Translations under genes and position numbers: made by a program
The notes under the pieces: generated by a model
What the model was told of the DNA's origin: nothing
Seen by the model: only the letters and a program-made list of their open reading frames with translations
Database searches by the model: none
Assembly (NCBI RefSeq): GCF_003231275.1
Contig: NZ_QKVL01000052.1
Span: forward strand, 1-34,740
DNA from: Pseudomonas huaxiensis
GTDB taxonomy: Bacteria > Pseudomonadota > Gammaproteobacteria > Pseudomonadales > Pseudomonadaceae
DNA length: 34,740 nt
Direction: 5' to 3'
Part shown: positions 1 through 12,400 of the stretch, one piece after another
Position numbering within the stretch: the first letter of the stretch is position 1
Layout of the letters: each line of letters begins with the position of its first letter

Positions 1-101
1 CGGCGATAAATCGCGGGGAGGCTGTTGAGATCGACTCGATACCGCGTCGTGTAAACAAGGCGGTCAACCATGGCCTGACAGACATAGGTACGTTGCAACC
101 G

Positions 102-150
102 CTGTAGGAGCGAGCTTGCTCGCGATGCGCCGCGCGGGCGGCGCTCGATC
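102..150. repeat. REP element (Pseudomonas type)
   Basis: The core TGTAGGAGCGAGCTTGCTCGC contains the palindrome GCGAGC-TT-GCTCGC. A second hairpin follows directly, GCGCCG (127-132) pairing with CGGCGC (139-144). The same core recurs in both arms at 21183-21305 and in variant form at 13718-13766, which supports a dispersed intergenic repeat rather than a gene-specific signal. Confidence 0.75.
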
Positions 151-259
151 TCAAGGGCGCTAGAAAACTTCCGGCATGCGCCTGGTGGCCACTACTCGAT
201 CTTTTGACAAGCGTCTTCCAACCACCACATGGCCGAAAGTTGTGTAGATACCCATGCTC

Positions 260-308
260 ATCGCCGGCAAGCCGGCTCCCACCCTGTGGGAACTGGCTTG
301 CCGGCGAT
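260..308. repeat. Long inverted repeat, REP-like, probable oprD terminator
   Basis: Two 23-nt arms (260-282 and 286-308) pair at 21 of 23 positions around a 3-nt loop. The arm begins ATCGCCGGCAAGCC. It ends 5 nt beyond the stop codon of the minus-strand OprD porin, so the porin transcript would carry this hairpin at its 3' end. That could stop transcription or protect the message, but there is no clear U tract. The motif resembles a second, GCCGGC-based family of Pseudomonas intergenic repeats, from general knowledge. Confidence 0.6.
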
Positions 309-313
309 CAGGA

Positions 314-1642
314 TCACAACAGACTCAACGGATACTCCACGATCACCCGGGTCTCATCCAGATCCGACTCGAATTGCGTCGCCCGTGTCGTCGCCTGGCG
401 CACGCGCAGCGACAGGTCCTTCAGCGACCCGCTCTGCACTACGTATTTGACCTCGATATCCCGCTCCCAACGCTTCTGGTCGGTCAGCGGGTTGCCGTCG
501 GCGTCGCGGCGCATATAGACGCTGTTGGCATTGGAGTAGTCGGCGTCGGTGCCTTTGCCGTAACGGGTCATGAAGCTCAGGCCCGGTACGCCATACGACG
601 CCATGTCGAGGTCGTAGCGCACCATCCACGAACGCTCCCCAGGCGAGTTGAAGTCACTGTACTGGATCGAGTTGTCGAGATAGATGGAGTCCGACTGACG
701 CAGATAGTCGAAGTCGTCGTCGCCATTGTTGCGCTGATGGGTTAGCGCCACGGTGTGGGCGCCGAAGCGCAGACCCAGCTTGCCGCTCCAGATGTCGTTG
801 GTGAACTCGCCGAGCAGTTGCTTGCCTTCGTCCACCGCACGGTAGTAGTTGAAGCCTGCCAGCAGGGTGAGGTGGTTGTTGAGCGGGTAGCTGAAGGCGG
901 TGCCGAGGTAGTGCTGGTTCCAGGCGTCTTTCAGGCGGCTGGTGTACAGGCTGACGCTGGCATGTTCGGTCAGTTGGTAGTCGCCGCCGACGTAACCGAC
1001 CCACGGCGCGTTGACCGGCCCGCCGTAGAAGGTGACGAAGTTGTCGCGCAGGTTGCTCGACACCGGCTGGCTCATGGCGTGCAGCCGGCCGCCTTGCAGG
1101 GTCAGGCCGTCGATGCTGGTGTTGGCCAGCGTCACGCCGCGGAAGGATTCCGGCAGCAGGCGCGAGTCGCCGTAAGACACCACAGGCGTGGTGGGGAACA
1201 CGTCGCCGACCTTGATCACCGTGTCGAACGCCCTGGCTTTCAGCGCGCCGCCGACCTTGCTGTAGTCATCCCGGGCGTTGCCGTCGCTGTCCACCGGCAG
1301 CACATCGAACGAGCTGCGCGCGCCATTGCGTCCGCCGCCGGTATCGAGTTTCAGGCCGAGCATGGCGAAGGCATCGACACCGACCCCCACGGTCCCCTGG
1401 GTAAAGCCCGATTCGAAGCGGGCGATCAGCGCGTGCGCCCACGCCTCGGAGTAGCCAGCGCCACCGGGGGCGTCTGCGCCGTTGCGGTCGTCGCGGTTGA
1501 AGTAGAAGTTGCGGTTCAGCAGCGTCAACTGGCTGCCTTCGATAAAGCCTTGCTGTTCGTCGGTTTGCGCGGCACCGACCACGCTGCTGAAACCCGCTGC
1601 GGCCGCAAAGGCCGTCAGGGAAAACCGGGTACGTCTGTTCAT
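314..1642 (-). CDS. OprD-family outer membrane porin
   Basis: A 442-residue outer membrane channel of the OprD family, which takes up amino acids, small peptides or carboxylic and aromatic acids. The first ~24 residues (basic MNRRTR start, then an Ala-rich hydrophobic stretch ending VVGAA) form a signal peptide. The mature part opens with GFIEGSQLTLLNRNFYFNRD, the typical OprD N-terminus, and ends in alternating beta-strand sequence finishing EYPLSLL. I chose ATG 1642 because CGGAG sits 5-9 nt upstream. An in-frame start at 1723 would add a non-signal extension. It is transcribed away from the PhoD-like gene and has no linked permease or catabolic gene, so the substrate cannot be assigned. 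OprD paralogues for vanillate exist, but the van genes lie 10 kb away. Confidence 0.93.
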   Translation of the reverse strand: MNRRTRFSLTAFAAAAGFSSVVGAAQTDEQQGFIEGSQLTLLNRNFYFNRDDRNGADAPGGAGYSEAWAHALIARFESGFTQGTVGVGVDAFAMLGLKLDTGGGRNGARSSFDVLPVDSDGNARDDYSKVGGALKARAFDTVIKVGDVFPTTPVVSYGDSRLLPESFRGVTLANTSIDGLTLQGGRLHAMSQPVSSNLRDNFVTFYGGPVNAPWVGYVGGDYQLTEHASVSLYTSRLKDAWNQHYLGTAFSYPLNNHLTLLAGFNYYRAVDEGKQLLGEFTNDIWSGKLGLRFGAHTVALTHQRNNGDDDFDYLRQSDSIYLDNSIQYSDFNSPGERSWMVRYDLDMASYGVPGLSFMTRYGKGTDADYSNANSVYMRRDADGNPLTDQKRWERDIEVKYVVQSGSLKDLSLRVRQATTRATQFESDLDETRVIVEYPLSLL

Positions 1643-1842
1643 GATTGCTCCGTAGTCCTGGCAGTTTTTATTGTGGGGATGGCACGGTCGGTTGTTATTG
1701 ATCGAGTGACCGCGCGGCATCATTGCCGGGGGAAACTAACGGGGAGGTGAGGGGGGCATTACGATTCTGAAAGGTGAGTAAAACCGTCTGCGTGTTGTAT
1801 GGGGATCACGATGCAAATTGCCGAAGCCCGGCTAACATCACT

Positions 1843-1867
1843 TGGCCAGCAACGCAGTTGCTGGCCA
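1843..1867. promoter_or_regulatory. Perfect 11-bp inverted repeat before the PhoD-like gene
   Basis: TGGCCAGCAAC (1843-1853) and GTTGCTGGCCA (1857-1867) are exact reverse complements around the loop GCA. The repeat ends about 20 nt before the ribosome binding site and 31 nt before ATG 1899. It could be an operator for a dimeric regulator or a hairpin in the mRNA leader. No U tract follows, so a terminator is less likely. Confidence 0.5.
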
Positions 1868-1898
1868 CAAGAGCACATTTGATCAGGGAGGATCGCCC

Positions 1899-3452
1899 AT
1901 GAGCCTGTTACTCGGCCCGATACTGCATTTCCAAGGCATTCACGGCGGAAGATATTGCGTTTCGGCGCTGCTGGTCGTCGATAAGGACGACCCGGCGCCG
2001 GTCCCGAAATTGTCGAACTGCACCACGGTCGATGTGATTCGCATTGCCTCGATACCCTTCGACAAGCCGACCAAGGATGTCTGGCGTATCCAGATCACTG
2101 CGCAGCAGGGCGGTGACCCGATGCAGTGCACACTCGAGGCCAGCGGCGGTAGTGCAAGCTTCTTCGTGCCGCGCGAAGGTGATTCACCGCGAATCGCCTA
2201 CGGGTCGTGCAATGGATTCTCTGCGGACAAGTACCGCAAGAAGGTCATCGACCGACCGAACGAGCGTTGGCTCGACATGCACACGCGGCACCAGATTCCG
2301 GAGAAGGAATTCCACGTGCTGGTGATGGGCGGGGATCAGGTCTACACCGACTCGTTGATGGTGGTGAAGGGCCCGATGAAGGAGTGGTCCGACCTCGGGC
2401 ACAAGGATCAGGTCAAGGCGCCCTGGAACAAGAGGCTCGAAGCCCAGGTGGACACGTTCCTGGCGGACTTGTACGTGTCGCGCTGGACTCAGGATGGCAT
2501 CAGGCAGATCCTCCACTCGATCCCCTACATCGCCATGTGGGATGACCACGACATCACCGATGGCTGGGGCTCCCATCCCCAGGACCTGCACGAGAGTCCG
2601 GTCTATCAGAACCTGTTCAGGCTGGCGTCCCGGTATTACCGGCTTTTCCAGCAGCACCTGGGAACTGTCGGAAATCACCCGGCCGCGTTGCCGATCATCC
2701 CCGGCAAGCCGGCGCCTGCCCAGGGCTTCAGCCTGGTGTACACCGGCCTGGGTGAACTGGCGATCCTGGTGCCGGACCTGCGCAGCGAACGGCATCCCGA
2801 CTTGCCCAGCGGCACCGGTTTCCAGCCCACGCAGATCGCCTCTGAAGTGACCTGGGACTCCATCTTCGCCTGGCTCGACGGGCTGGCGGGGAATCGGCCC
2901 CGGCACTTGCTGGTCTGCACCAGCCTGCCGGTGGCCTATCTCGACCTGAATGCCGCGGAAGTCGCCCTGAATGCCTTGCCCGGAACCTGGGAACTGGAAG
3001 ACGACCTGCGGGATCACTGGCGCAGCAAACCTCATCGCGACGAGCGACAACGGCTGATCAAGCGCCTGCTCAACTTCTCCGCGCTGGGCACCCGGGTCAC
3101 GATCATTTCTGGCGATGTGCACGTTGCCGCCGCCGCAGTGATCGAATCCACCTTGCCACAGCACGGCAAGGGCGCCGGGGTGATTTTCCAGTTGGTCTCG
3201 ACCGGTATCGTCCACACACCACCACCGGCGGTGGCGGTGTATTTCATGGAGAAATTCGGCGCTGGCCAGGAAACCATCGAATACGGTGTCAGCGCCCGGA
3301 TGCTGCCGATCGGCTTCAAGGGGCACTACCTGGTGCCGGAACGCAACTGGTTGAGCCTGATCCCGGACTCGAAGCACCGCATCTGGGCCAACTGGCATGT
3401 CGAGGGGCATGAACACCTGTTGACCCAGGTGATCGACCCGGTGGGCCCGTGA
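1899..3452 (+). CDS. PhoD-like metallophosphatase
   Basis: A 517-residue protein of the PhoD/metallophosphoesterase type, hydrolysing phosphomono- or diesters with a binuclear metal centre. Metal-ligand motifs appear in the expected order: YGSCNG near residue 99, GGDQVYTD near 144-151, WDDHDITDGWG near 214-224, and SGDVHVAA near 404-411. The first ~95 residues form a beta-rich lead domain. There is no signal peptide or Tat motif, unlike the classical secreted PhoD of Bacillus, so this is probably a cytoplasmic member with an unknown substrate. ATG 1899 follows GGGAGG at 1886-1891; an upstream in-frame ATG at 1842 lies inside the inverted repeat region and has no ribosome binding site. No Pho box was recognised. 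It stands alone, and a small hairpin follows at 3489-3504. Confidence 0.87.
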   Translation: MSLLLGPILHFQGIHGGRYCVSALLVVDKDDPAPVPKLSNCTTVDVIRIASIPFDKPTKDVWRIQITAQQGGDPMQCTLEASGGSASFFVPREGDSPRIAYGSCNGFSADKYRKKVIDRPNERWLDMHTRHQIPEKEFHVLVMGGDQVYTDSLMVVKGPMKEWSDLGHKDQVKAPWNKRLEAQVDTFLADLYVSRWTQDGIRQILHSIPYIAMWDDHDITDGWGSHPQDLHESPVYQNLFRLASRYYRLFQQHLGTVGNHPAALPIIPGKPAPAQGFSLVYTGLGELAILVPDLRSERHPDLPSGTGFQPTQIASEVTWDSIFAWLDGLAGNRPRHLLVCTSLPVAYLDLNAAEVALNALPGTWELEDDLRDHWRSKPHRDERQRLIKRLLNFSALGTRVTIISGDVHVAAAAVIESTLPQHGKGAGVIFQLVSTGIVHTPPPAVAVYFMEKFGAGQETIEYGVSARMLPIGFKGHYLVPERNWLSLIPDSKHRIWANWHVEGHEHLLTQVIDPVGP

Positions 3453-6400
3453 AGAAGTCATTGCTGGCGAAATCGTGACCTGGACCCACCGCAGGGCACT
3501 GCGGCAATACGTCCAGCAGGTAAAGATTGTAAAAAGTTGAAATAAGAATGATTCGCTATTAATGTGCCCCCGCGTTCGCCACGTTAACCCGTGGCGTTTT
3601 TTTGCTGCGGGGTTTGGCATGTCGCTACATGAAGCGGATTCGATCGTTCCTTTCGAGGTGCTCTATGGCACTCACCACGGCTGGCTGAATGGCTGGCTGC
3701 GGCGTTCGGTCGGGTGTTCGCAGCAGGCGGCGGACCTCGCCCAGGACACCTTCGTGCGCCTGTTGGTGCGCGGTCAGCCGGTCAGTGACCGGGCGCCGCG
3801 GGCCTTGCTGGCGCGTATCGCCCGCGGGCTGGTGATCGATCACTGGCGCCGCGACGCGCTGGAACGGGCGTATCTCGAAGCCCTGGCGCAGTTGCCGGAG
3901 GCCAGCCATCCCGCGCCGGACGTGCGCCATGAAGCCTTGCAATGCCTGGAGCGCATCGCCCGTTTGCTCGAAGGCCTCAAGCCAGCAGTGCGCGAGGCCT
4001 TTCTGCTGTACCAGCTCGGCGGCCTGACCCACGACCAGGTTGCGCTACAACTGGGCGTCTCCAGCCGCACGGTCGAGCGCCATGTCGCCAGCGCCCTGTG
4101 GCATTGCTATCAGGTGTGCTTCGAGGACGCTTCATGAGCGTATCCAGCCAGCCGGTTCCGCAAGCCATCGTACGCAAGGCCATCGAGTGGCAGATGCGCC
4201 TGCGCGGCAATGCCGGCAACAGCGAATTGAACGAGCAGTTGCAGGACTGGTTGCGCCGCGATCCCCGACACCAACTGGCCTGGCAACGTCTGCAGCAGAT
4301 GGCGGGGCTGTTCCAGGCCAGTCAGTTGCCCGACGCCGGGCAAACCATCCCGCTGCTGCGCCGCGCCGAAGCCGATGTGGGCCGCCGCCGCACGTTGAAG
4401 TTGCTTGGCCTGCTGGTCGGCGGTACGGCGCTGGTGGCGGTCAGTGCGCCTCCCGCCTGGCGCGCCGACTACGCGACCTTCACGGGCGAGCGTCGGCGGA
4501 TCGGCCTGGGCAACGGTGCCGAAATCGTGCTCAACACTGACAGTTCGATAGACGTGCAGGGCGGCGAAGTGCTGCTGCGCTCCGGCGAAGTGCTGGTGGA
4601 AGGCACGCACTGGCGGGCGCGCTGCCGCTTTGCCCAGTGCACCGGACAGGATGCGCGGGTGCTGTTGCGCGAGCGCGACGGCTACAGCGAGATCCGCGTC
4701 GACCGTGGCGAGGTCCAGGTCTCCGCCGCCGCCGGGCAACGCCTGTTGCGCGCGGGCGAGGGGCTGGGCGTCTCGGCGACCAGCATGACGGCGCTGGGCA
4801 AGGGCGCCTTCGACCCCTTCGCCTGGACCCGCGGCCTGCTGGTGGTCAGCGATATCCGCCTGGCCGACTTCCTCGCCGAGGCCGGGCGCTATCGCCAGGG
4901 CTGGCTGGGTTGTGAGGCGGCGGTGGCGGACCTGCGCCTGTCTGGGGTGTTTCGCCTGGACGAGCCGGCGTCGATGCTGGACAACATCACCCATTTGCTG
5001 CCGGTGAAGGTGGTCGAGCGCACCCGTTGGTGGGTGCGCGTGGTCGCCGTTTAAAAAAACCGAAAAATTTCTGTCGGACTTCAAGGACTCGTCCGGTTAG
5101 GGAAGATCACTCCCTCATTTGGACTCCGTCATGCGTTCTGCCCGACCCCAGCCATTGCCGTTCCAGCCCCGTCATCTGCCCCGTGCCGTATGCCTGGCGA
5201 TCGCCCTGGGCGGCGGCGTTGCCAGCCTGCCCGTGCTGGCGCAAACCGCAGCGCCGGCCACGGTCGCCCCGGCCATCGCGGCCGGTCCGCTGGGCGCGGC
5301 GTTGAGTACCTTTGCCGAGCGCGCCGGGATCATCCTCTCGTACTCGCCGCAAGACGTGCGCGGCCTGAACACCACAGGCCTGACGCAAGGCGGCTCGCTG
5401 GAAGACGGCCTGGCGTCGCTGCTCAAGGGCAGCGGCCTGGTGGCCCACAAGACCGCGTCCGGGTACGTGGTGCTGCGCGCCGCCGATGCCAGCCTGCAAT
5501 TGGCGCCCACCAACATCGAAACCACCGCGTTGCAAAGCGCCTTTGCCCCGGTGCCGGGCTATTTCGCCAGCAATGCCAGCAGCGCCACCAAGAGTGACCG
5601 GCCGATCCTCGAAACCGCCCAGAGCATCAGCGTGGTGACCGCCGAGCAGATCGCCGACCGCAAGGTCAACAAGGTCGAGGATGCCGTGGCCTATGCTGCG
5701 GGCGTGCGGGTTGGCAGCTCGGGCCTTGATCCGCGTTTCGACAATATCCAGGTGCGCGGCTTCGAGACCACCATCGCCGCCGACTTCCTCGACGGTCTGC
5801 GCCAGCCGGGCAGCGGCTGGCTGTCGCTGTATTCCACCGAAGCGTACAACCTGGAGCGCATCGAAGTGCTCAAGGGCCCGGCTTCGGTGCTGTACGGGCA
5901 GATCAGCCCCGGCGGCATGGTCAATCGGGTGAGCAAGCGGCCGAGCCTGCTGGCCAAGAATGAGGTGCAGGTGCAGGGTGGCAATTACGGTCACGAGCAA
6001 GGCCAGTTCGACATCGGCGGCAAGCTGGACGAGGCGGGCGATGTGCTGTTCCGCACCGTGGGTCTGTACCGCGATTCCGGCTACTCGGTCGAGCAGATGG
6101 ACAACCAGTCGCGCCTGCTGGCACCGTCGTTGAGCTGGCAGATCGATCCCGACACCAGCCTGACCCTGCTGGCGCAGTATCAGGAACGCCAGACCGCCGC
6201 TTCGCCGATGCTCTATCAAGAAGGCGACCACCTCACCGATTTCTGGCAGGGCGACGAGTACTACGACAAGCTCCACCAGCGGCAGTGGACCTTCGGCTAC
6301 GAGTTCGAGCACGCCTTCAACGAGACCTTCAGCCTCCAGCAAAACCTGCGTTACGGCGAGGTCGGCACCACCAACCAGTACCTGCAGCCCACCGGTTCCA

Positions 6401-9400
6401 GTGACGGCCACACCCTGGACCGTTACGCGGTTGGTCTGTACGAGGACATGCGTTCGGTGACCACCGACACCCGTCTGGTCAGCCGCTTCGCCACCGGTGA
6501 CGTGCAACACACCCTGATCAGCGGCGTGGATTACGCCTGGCTGGACACCTCGCTGCTCTACGCCTGGGGCCCGGCGCCGAGCATCGACCGCTGGGCGCCG
6601 GACTATCACCAGCCGGTGACTCGCCCCACCGACGCACTCGCCGACCAGGACGGCATCGAGCAACGCAGCGGCCTCTATGTGCAGGACCAGATCGAGCTGG
6701 ACCGCTGGCGCCTGTCCGCCGGCCTGCGCCGCGATTGGGTGCATGTGCGTCGTGCCGACAACCTGACCGGCATCAACACCAAGACCAGCGACTCGGCCAC
6801 CACCTGGCAAGCGGGCGTGCTCTACCTGTTCGACAACGGGCTGGCGCCTTACGCCAGCTACGCCCAGTCGTTCCTGCCGGTGACCGGCAACAATGCCAGC
6901 GGCCAGCCCTACAAGCCCACCGAAGGCGAGCAGTACGAAATCGGCCTGAAATACCAGCCGCCGGGCAGCAGCACGTTGCTGACCGGATCGCTCTATCACC
7001 TGACCCAGACCAACGTGCAGACCCGCGATCTGCTCAACCCGCTGAACAACGTGCAGACCGGCGAACAAGTCTCCCGTGGCCTGGAACTGGAAGCGGTGTC
7101 CGACCTCGGCGAGCACCTGCGCATGACCGCCAGCTACAGCTTCAACGACGCCGAAGTCACCCGCGGCAACAATGGCGACCAGGGCAAGGTGCCGAAAAAC
7201 GTGCCACGCCACCTCGCGTCGCTGTGGCTGGACTACAAGCTGCCGTTCGGCCTGGGCCTTTCCGGCGGCGTGCGCTACACCGGCAGCACCTACGGCGACC
7301 CGAGTAACGAGGTGAAGAACGAGGCCTACACCCTGGTGGACGCCGGCATTCATTACGACTTCGGCGGCGGTCTGGACGGTGTGCGCCTTGGCGTCAACGC
7401 GCGCAACCTGTTCGACGAGCGCTTCATCAACTGCCAGGACGGTTACTGCTACCGCGGTGAAGCGCGCAGCGTGGTCACCAGCCTGAGCTACCGCTGGTAA
7501 GGGGAGGGAAGCGCATGTTCAAGTCAATTCTGAAAATGGCCGGCGCCTGTTTGCTGGCCGCTACATCGCTGGCCAAGGCCGACCCGGTGACGCTGGACGG
7601 CACCGAGCAATGGCTGATGAAGAGTGCCGAAGGCCGCGAGTACCGGATCATGATCAGCCTGCCGGAAGGCGATGTGCCGTGGACTGGCGGCTACCCGGTG
7701 ATCTATCTGCTCGATGGCAACGCCTATTTCCCGGCATTCCATGCCGCCAAGCGGGCGCAGGACCGCTTGCGCGGGGCGATTCTGGTGGGCATCGGTTACC
7801 CGAGCGATACGCCGCTGGACTTCGTCCGCCGCGCCTACGACCTGTCGCCACCGGCCCCGGCGGAGCGCAACGAGCCACCGCAGGGTGGCCAGGACGTGTT
7901 CCTCGACTTCATCGAAAAGCGCCTGATGCCCAAGGTCAACGAGCGCTTCAAGGTGGACCAGGACCAACGCAGCCTGGTCGGGCATTCGTTCGGCGGAATG
8001 TTCGGCATCTACACGCTGTTCACCCGTCCGGCGCTGTTCCAGCACTACGTCGCCATCAGCCCGAGCCTGTGGTGGCAGGATCGCTACCTGCTGGCCCACG
8101 AGCGGGTATTCACCCGCCAGGCCCACGCCGGGAAGTTGGACCTGATCCACCGCAGCCTGACCCTGATCGCCGGCGATCGGGAAATGCCGCAGGAAATCCA
8201 GGATGTCCGCTCGCTGCAACTGCGTCTGGAAAACCTCTCGCAGTATGGCCTGCGCAGCGATTTTCAGATCGAGGCGGGCGAGGACCATGCGGCGATTCCG
8301 TTCCGCGTGCCGAACCGGGTGCTGGACGAGTTGATGAGCACGCGGCGCTACTGACGACGCTCAGTCGCCCTCCAGCCGGCGAAACACCAGGACCGACGCC
8401 AGGCAGATCAGGCTCATCGCCAACAGCGTGAGCTGGATATCACCGGCGGAGGGCTGGGTGTGGCCGCCGAGCAACTGGATCAGGCCGAGCAGCATGGCGG
8501 CCACGCAGACCGCCAGGCTCATGCTGATCTGCACGCTGGTGGCCGACAGGGTGGCGGCGCTGCTGGAGCGCTCGGCGGGGATGTCGGCGTAGGTCAGGGC
8601 GCCCATCGCGGTCATCTGCAACGACCGCGACAGCCCGCCGGCGAACAGCATCAGCATCACCAGCAGTGGCGAAGTGTCGGCGCTCAACAGCGCGCAAGCC
8701 GCCATCGACAGGCTGGCCAGCAGGGTGTTGTAGACCAGCAGCCGACGAAAGCCGAAACGCCGCGCCAGTGGCACCGATATGAACTTGATCAACAGCGCGC
8801 CGGCGCCACCGGCGAAGGTCATCAAACCCGCCTCCAGGGCACTCAGCCCATAGCCGACCTGAAACAGCAGCACCAACAGGAACGGCAGCGCCGCAGCGCC
8901 CAGGCGGAACAGAAAACCGCCGTTCAGCACCAGGCCGAAGGTGGCGATGCGTAGCAGCGACAGGTCGAGCAACGGCGCGGTGGTCCGCCGCGCATGGCGC
9001 ACGTAAAGGCCGGCGAACAGCACGCCGATCGCCAATAGCAGGCACGACCAGGTGCGGTTCAGCGAACCGTGGCCGAGGGTTTCGAAGGCCAGCACCAGGC
9101 AGGCCAGGGCCGGGCTGCCGAGCAGGAAACCGCGCAGGTCGAGGGTCTGGCTGGCTTGTCCCGGATAGTTCGGCACATGGCGCAGCACCAGGTAGATGCC
9201 CAGCAGGCCGATGGGCAGGTTGACCAGGAAGATCCAGTGCCACGACAGCCAGGTCACCAGCATGCCGCCCAGCGGCGGCCCGAACACCGGGCCGAGCAGG
9301 GCGGGCATGGTCAGGTAGGCCATGGCTCGCAGCAGATCGCGCTTGCTCGACCAGCGCAGCAGGATCACCTGGCCCACCGGCACCATCAGCGCGCCGGCCA

Positions 9401-12400
9401 TGCCCTGGAAAAACCGCGCCAGCGCCAGTTGCCACAGGGCACTGGAGGCGGCGCAGGCCAGCGAACTGAAGACGAACAGCAGGATCGAGGCGATGAACAC
9501 CCGTCGCGGCCCGAGCCGTTCGGCCAGCCAGCCGCTGAGCGGAATGAACATCGCCACCGCCAGCAGGTACAGGGTGACCACCAGGTTCATGCGCACGCTG
9601 GGCTCGCCGAAGTCCGCCGCCAGTTGCGGCAGCGCGGTGAGCACGGCGGTGGAATCGAGCAGTTCCATGAACAGCGCGCAGCCGATGATCATCGGCACCT
9701 TGCGCTGGAAGGTGCCTTCGGGTGTGGCGTCGTTGCCCGGTGGCGGGGCAGGGTCAGCTTGCCGTTCGGTGTGTGTCGGTTGGGCGATGCTGTTCAGGGC
9801 GGACTTCCATGCAAGAGGGTCAGGGCGTTCGGCTCAGCGCAGCGCCAGTTGCTGGTCGTTGAGGACCTTGCCGATGCGCTCGCGGCCATGCAGCGCCGAC
9901 TCGTCTTTCAGGCGGTTGATCACCTGTTCGCTCCAGCCCGGCGTGTTCTGGCCCTGGGCCTGGCTGAACGCGGCGGCGAGTGCTTCGTAGTCGCCAATCA
10001 GGCGTTGTTCCTGGGCCGCATCGACCTGATAGGTCTCGTGATGCAGCGTCACCGCCTGCGGCAGCCGCGGCTTGATGGCGCTGTCGGTGGCGGCGTAGCC
10101 CACGCACAGGCCGAACACCGGATAGACCAGCGGCGGCAGTTGCAGCTCATCCACCACCGCTTGCAGGTCATTGCGCAGCGCGCCGATGTAGACGGTGCCC
10201 AGGCCCAAGGCCTCGGCGGCGACCACCGCGTTCTGCGCCGCCAGGGCCGCATCGACGCTGCCCACCAACAGGCTGTCGAGGTAGGACGGCGCGCGCAGTT
10301 CGGTGTCGTGCAGGGTGGCGATGCGCTGGGCGCGGGAGAAATCCGCCAGCCAGATCAGGAACAGCGGCGCCTGCTCGATATGCCGCTGGTTGTTGGCCAG
10401 CTTGGCCAGGCGCGCGCGGCGGGCCGGATCACGGACTTCGATCACGCTCCAGGCCTGCAGGTTGGACGAGGTGGCCGCAGACTGGGCGGCGGCAATCAGG
10501 GTTTCCAGGGTGCCGTCGGGCAGGGCGCGGTCGCTGTAGCTGCGCACGCTGCGGTGATTGAGCAGGTGATCGATCACCGGGTTGTTCAGGGCACTGGCGG
10601 CATGCTGCTCGCCGTAGCGTTGGTGCAGAAGGTCGGTGGTGGCGGCGTTGGACATGGCAGGCGTTCTTCATCACGGGATGGGATGGCGAACACGGTAGGG
10701 GCAAGCGGCCTGCTTGTGAAATATCCGTTGGTGCTTTGTTAATAACAAGGCGCATAGTTTTGCGTGATCACTATGCGCTGCGGGCATTTCTACTGAATGA
10801 TTTTCAGGCCGTCCTGGCGCGGCCCGCTGAAGATCTTCATGTAGCGGATGGTCACGTTGGCGTGCTCGCGCATGATTGCTTCGGCGCGGGCGCTCTGCCC
10901 GGCCAGCAGGGCGTCGACGATCATGTGGTGCTGCATGTTGGCGAAGTTGAAGCGGCGAAATTCCTGGTCGAGGTTGTTGCGGTCAACCGCAATCGAACTG
11001 ACCGAGGCGAAGGGCAGGTGCTCGTTGCGCGACAAGGCTTCGGCTACCGCCCCGTTGCCGCTGGCCTCGATGATGGTCTGGTGGAAGCGTTTGTTGATGT
11101 CGTGGTACGCCGCCAGGTCGTCCTCGGTGACATGGCCTTTTTCGAACAGCCGGTCAGCTTGTTCCAGGCACTCCTGCAACACCGCACGGGCCGCTTTCGA
11201 CAGCCCGCTTTCCGCCGCCTGACGCGCCGCCAGGCCTTCCAGCACCGCGCGCACTTCCACCGCGTCGGATAGCGTTTGCGCGGTCACCTGCTTGACTGCG
11301 AAACCGCGTGCACCCTGGCGTACCAGCAGACCTTCCTGTTCCAGCGCGCGGAACGCCATGCGCACCGGCATCCGCGAGACTTCCAGCAATTCGGCGGTGG
11401 GAATCTCGGCGATCCGCTCGCCGGGGGCGAAGCGCCCGTCGAGGATCATCCTGCGAAGCAGGTTCAATACACGTTGTCCAGATCCACTCACGGGCGACTC
11501 CACAGGCCAAAGGCTTTCCAGCGCGGGACTTTACCCGCTTTGCGCGCGGCTGCGAAAGGAGGTTCGACGCAAATGCCGTGCGATTATCGAACTGTTATTG
11601 GATCCAGTAAGTGCTGTTTTGTTGCGTTTTGTCCGCTGAATATTCAATCTCTGGATCCATCACAACAACAAAACGAGCCACACCCATGCATCCGAAGAAC
11701 GCCTGGTACGTCGCCTGCACGCCTGATGAAATCGCCACCAAGCCGTTGGGGCGCAAGATCTGCAACGAAAACATGGTGTTTTACCGTGGTCACCAGCAGC
11801 AGGTGGCGGCGGTGGAAGACTTCTGCCCCCACCGCGGCGCGCCGCTGTCGCTGGGCTTTGTCCGCGACGGCAAGCTGGTCTGCGGTTATCACGGCTTGGT
11901 GATGGACTGCGACGGCAAGACCGCCGCCATGCCCTGCCAGCGCGTGCAGGGCTTTCCGGCTATTCGCAGCTACCCGGTGCAGGAACGCCACGGTTTCATC
12001 TGGGTCTGGCCGGGTGATCCGGGGCTGGCCGATACCGCGCTGATCCCTCACCTGCATTGGGCCGAGAGCCCCGACTGGGCCTATGGCGGCGGGCTTTACC
12101 ACATCGCCTGCGACTACCGTCTGATGATCGACAACCTGATGGACCTCACCCACGAGACCTACGTGCATGCGTCGAGCATCGGCCAGAAGGAAATCGACGA
12201 AGCCCCGGTGAGCACCCGCGTCGAAGGCGAGACCGTGGTGACCAGCCGCTTCATGGAGAACATCCTGCCGCCGCCGTTCTGGCAGGCGGCGCTGCGCGGC
12301 AACGGCCTGGCCGATGACGTACCGGTGGACCGCTGGCAGATCTGCCGTTTCAGCCCGCCCAGCCATGTGCTGATCGAAGTCGGCGTCGCCCATGCCGGCA

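Larger units (their letters stand above)
1..313. other. Gene-free left edge with two repeat elements
   Basis: No convincing coding region is visible here on either strand. The stretch holds a REP element (102-150) and a long inverted repeat (260-308), described separately. Short open frames cross the repeats and have no ribosome binding site or recognisable protein. Confidence 0.6.
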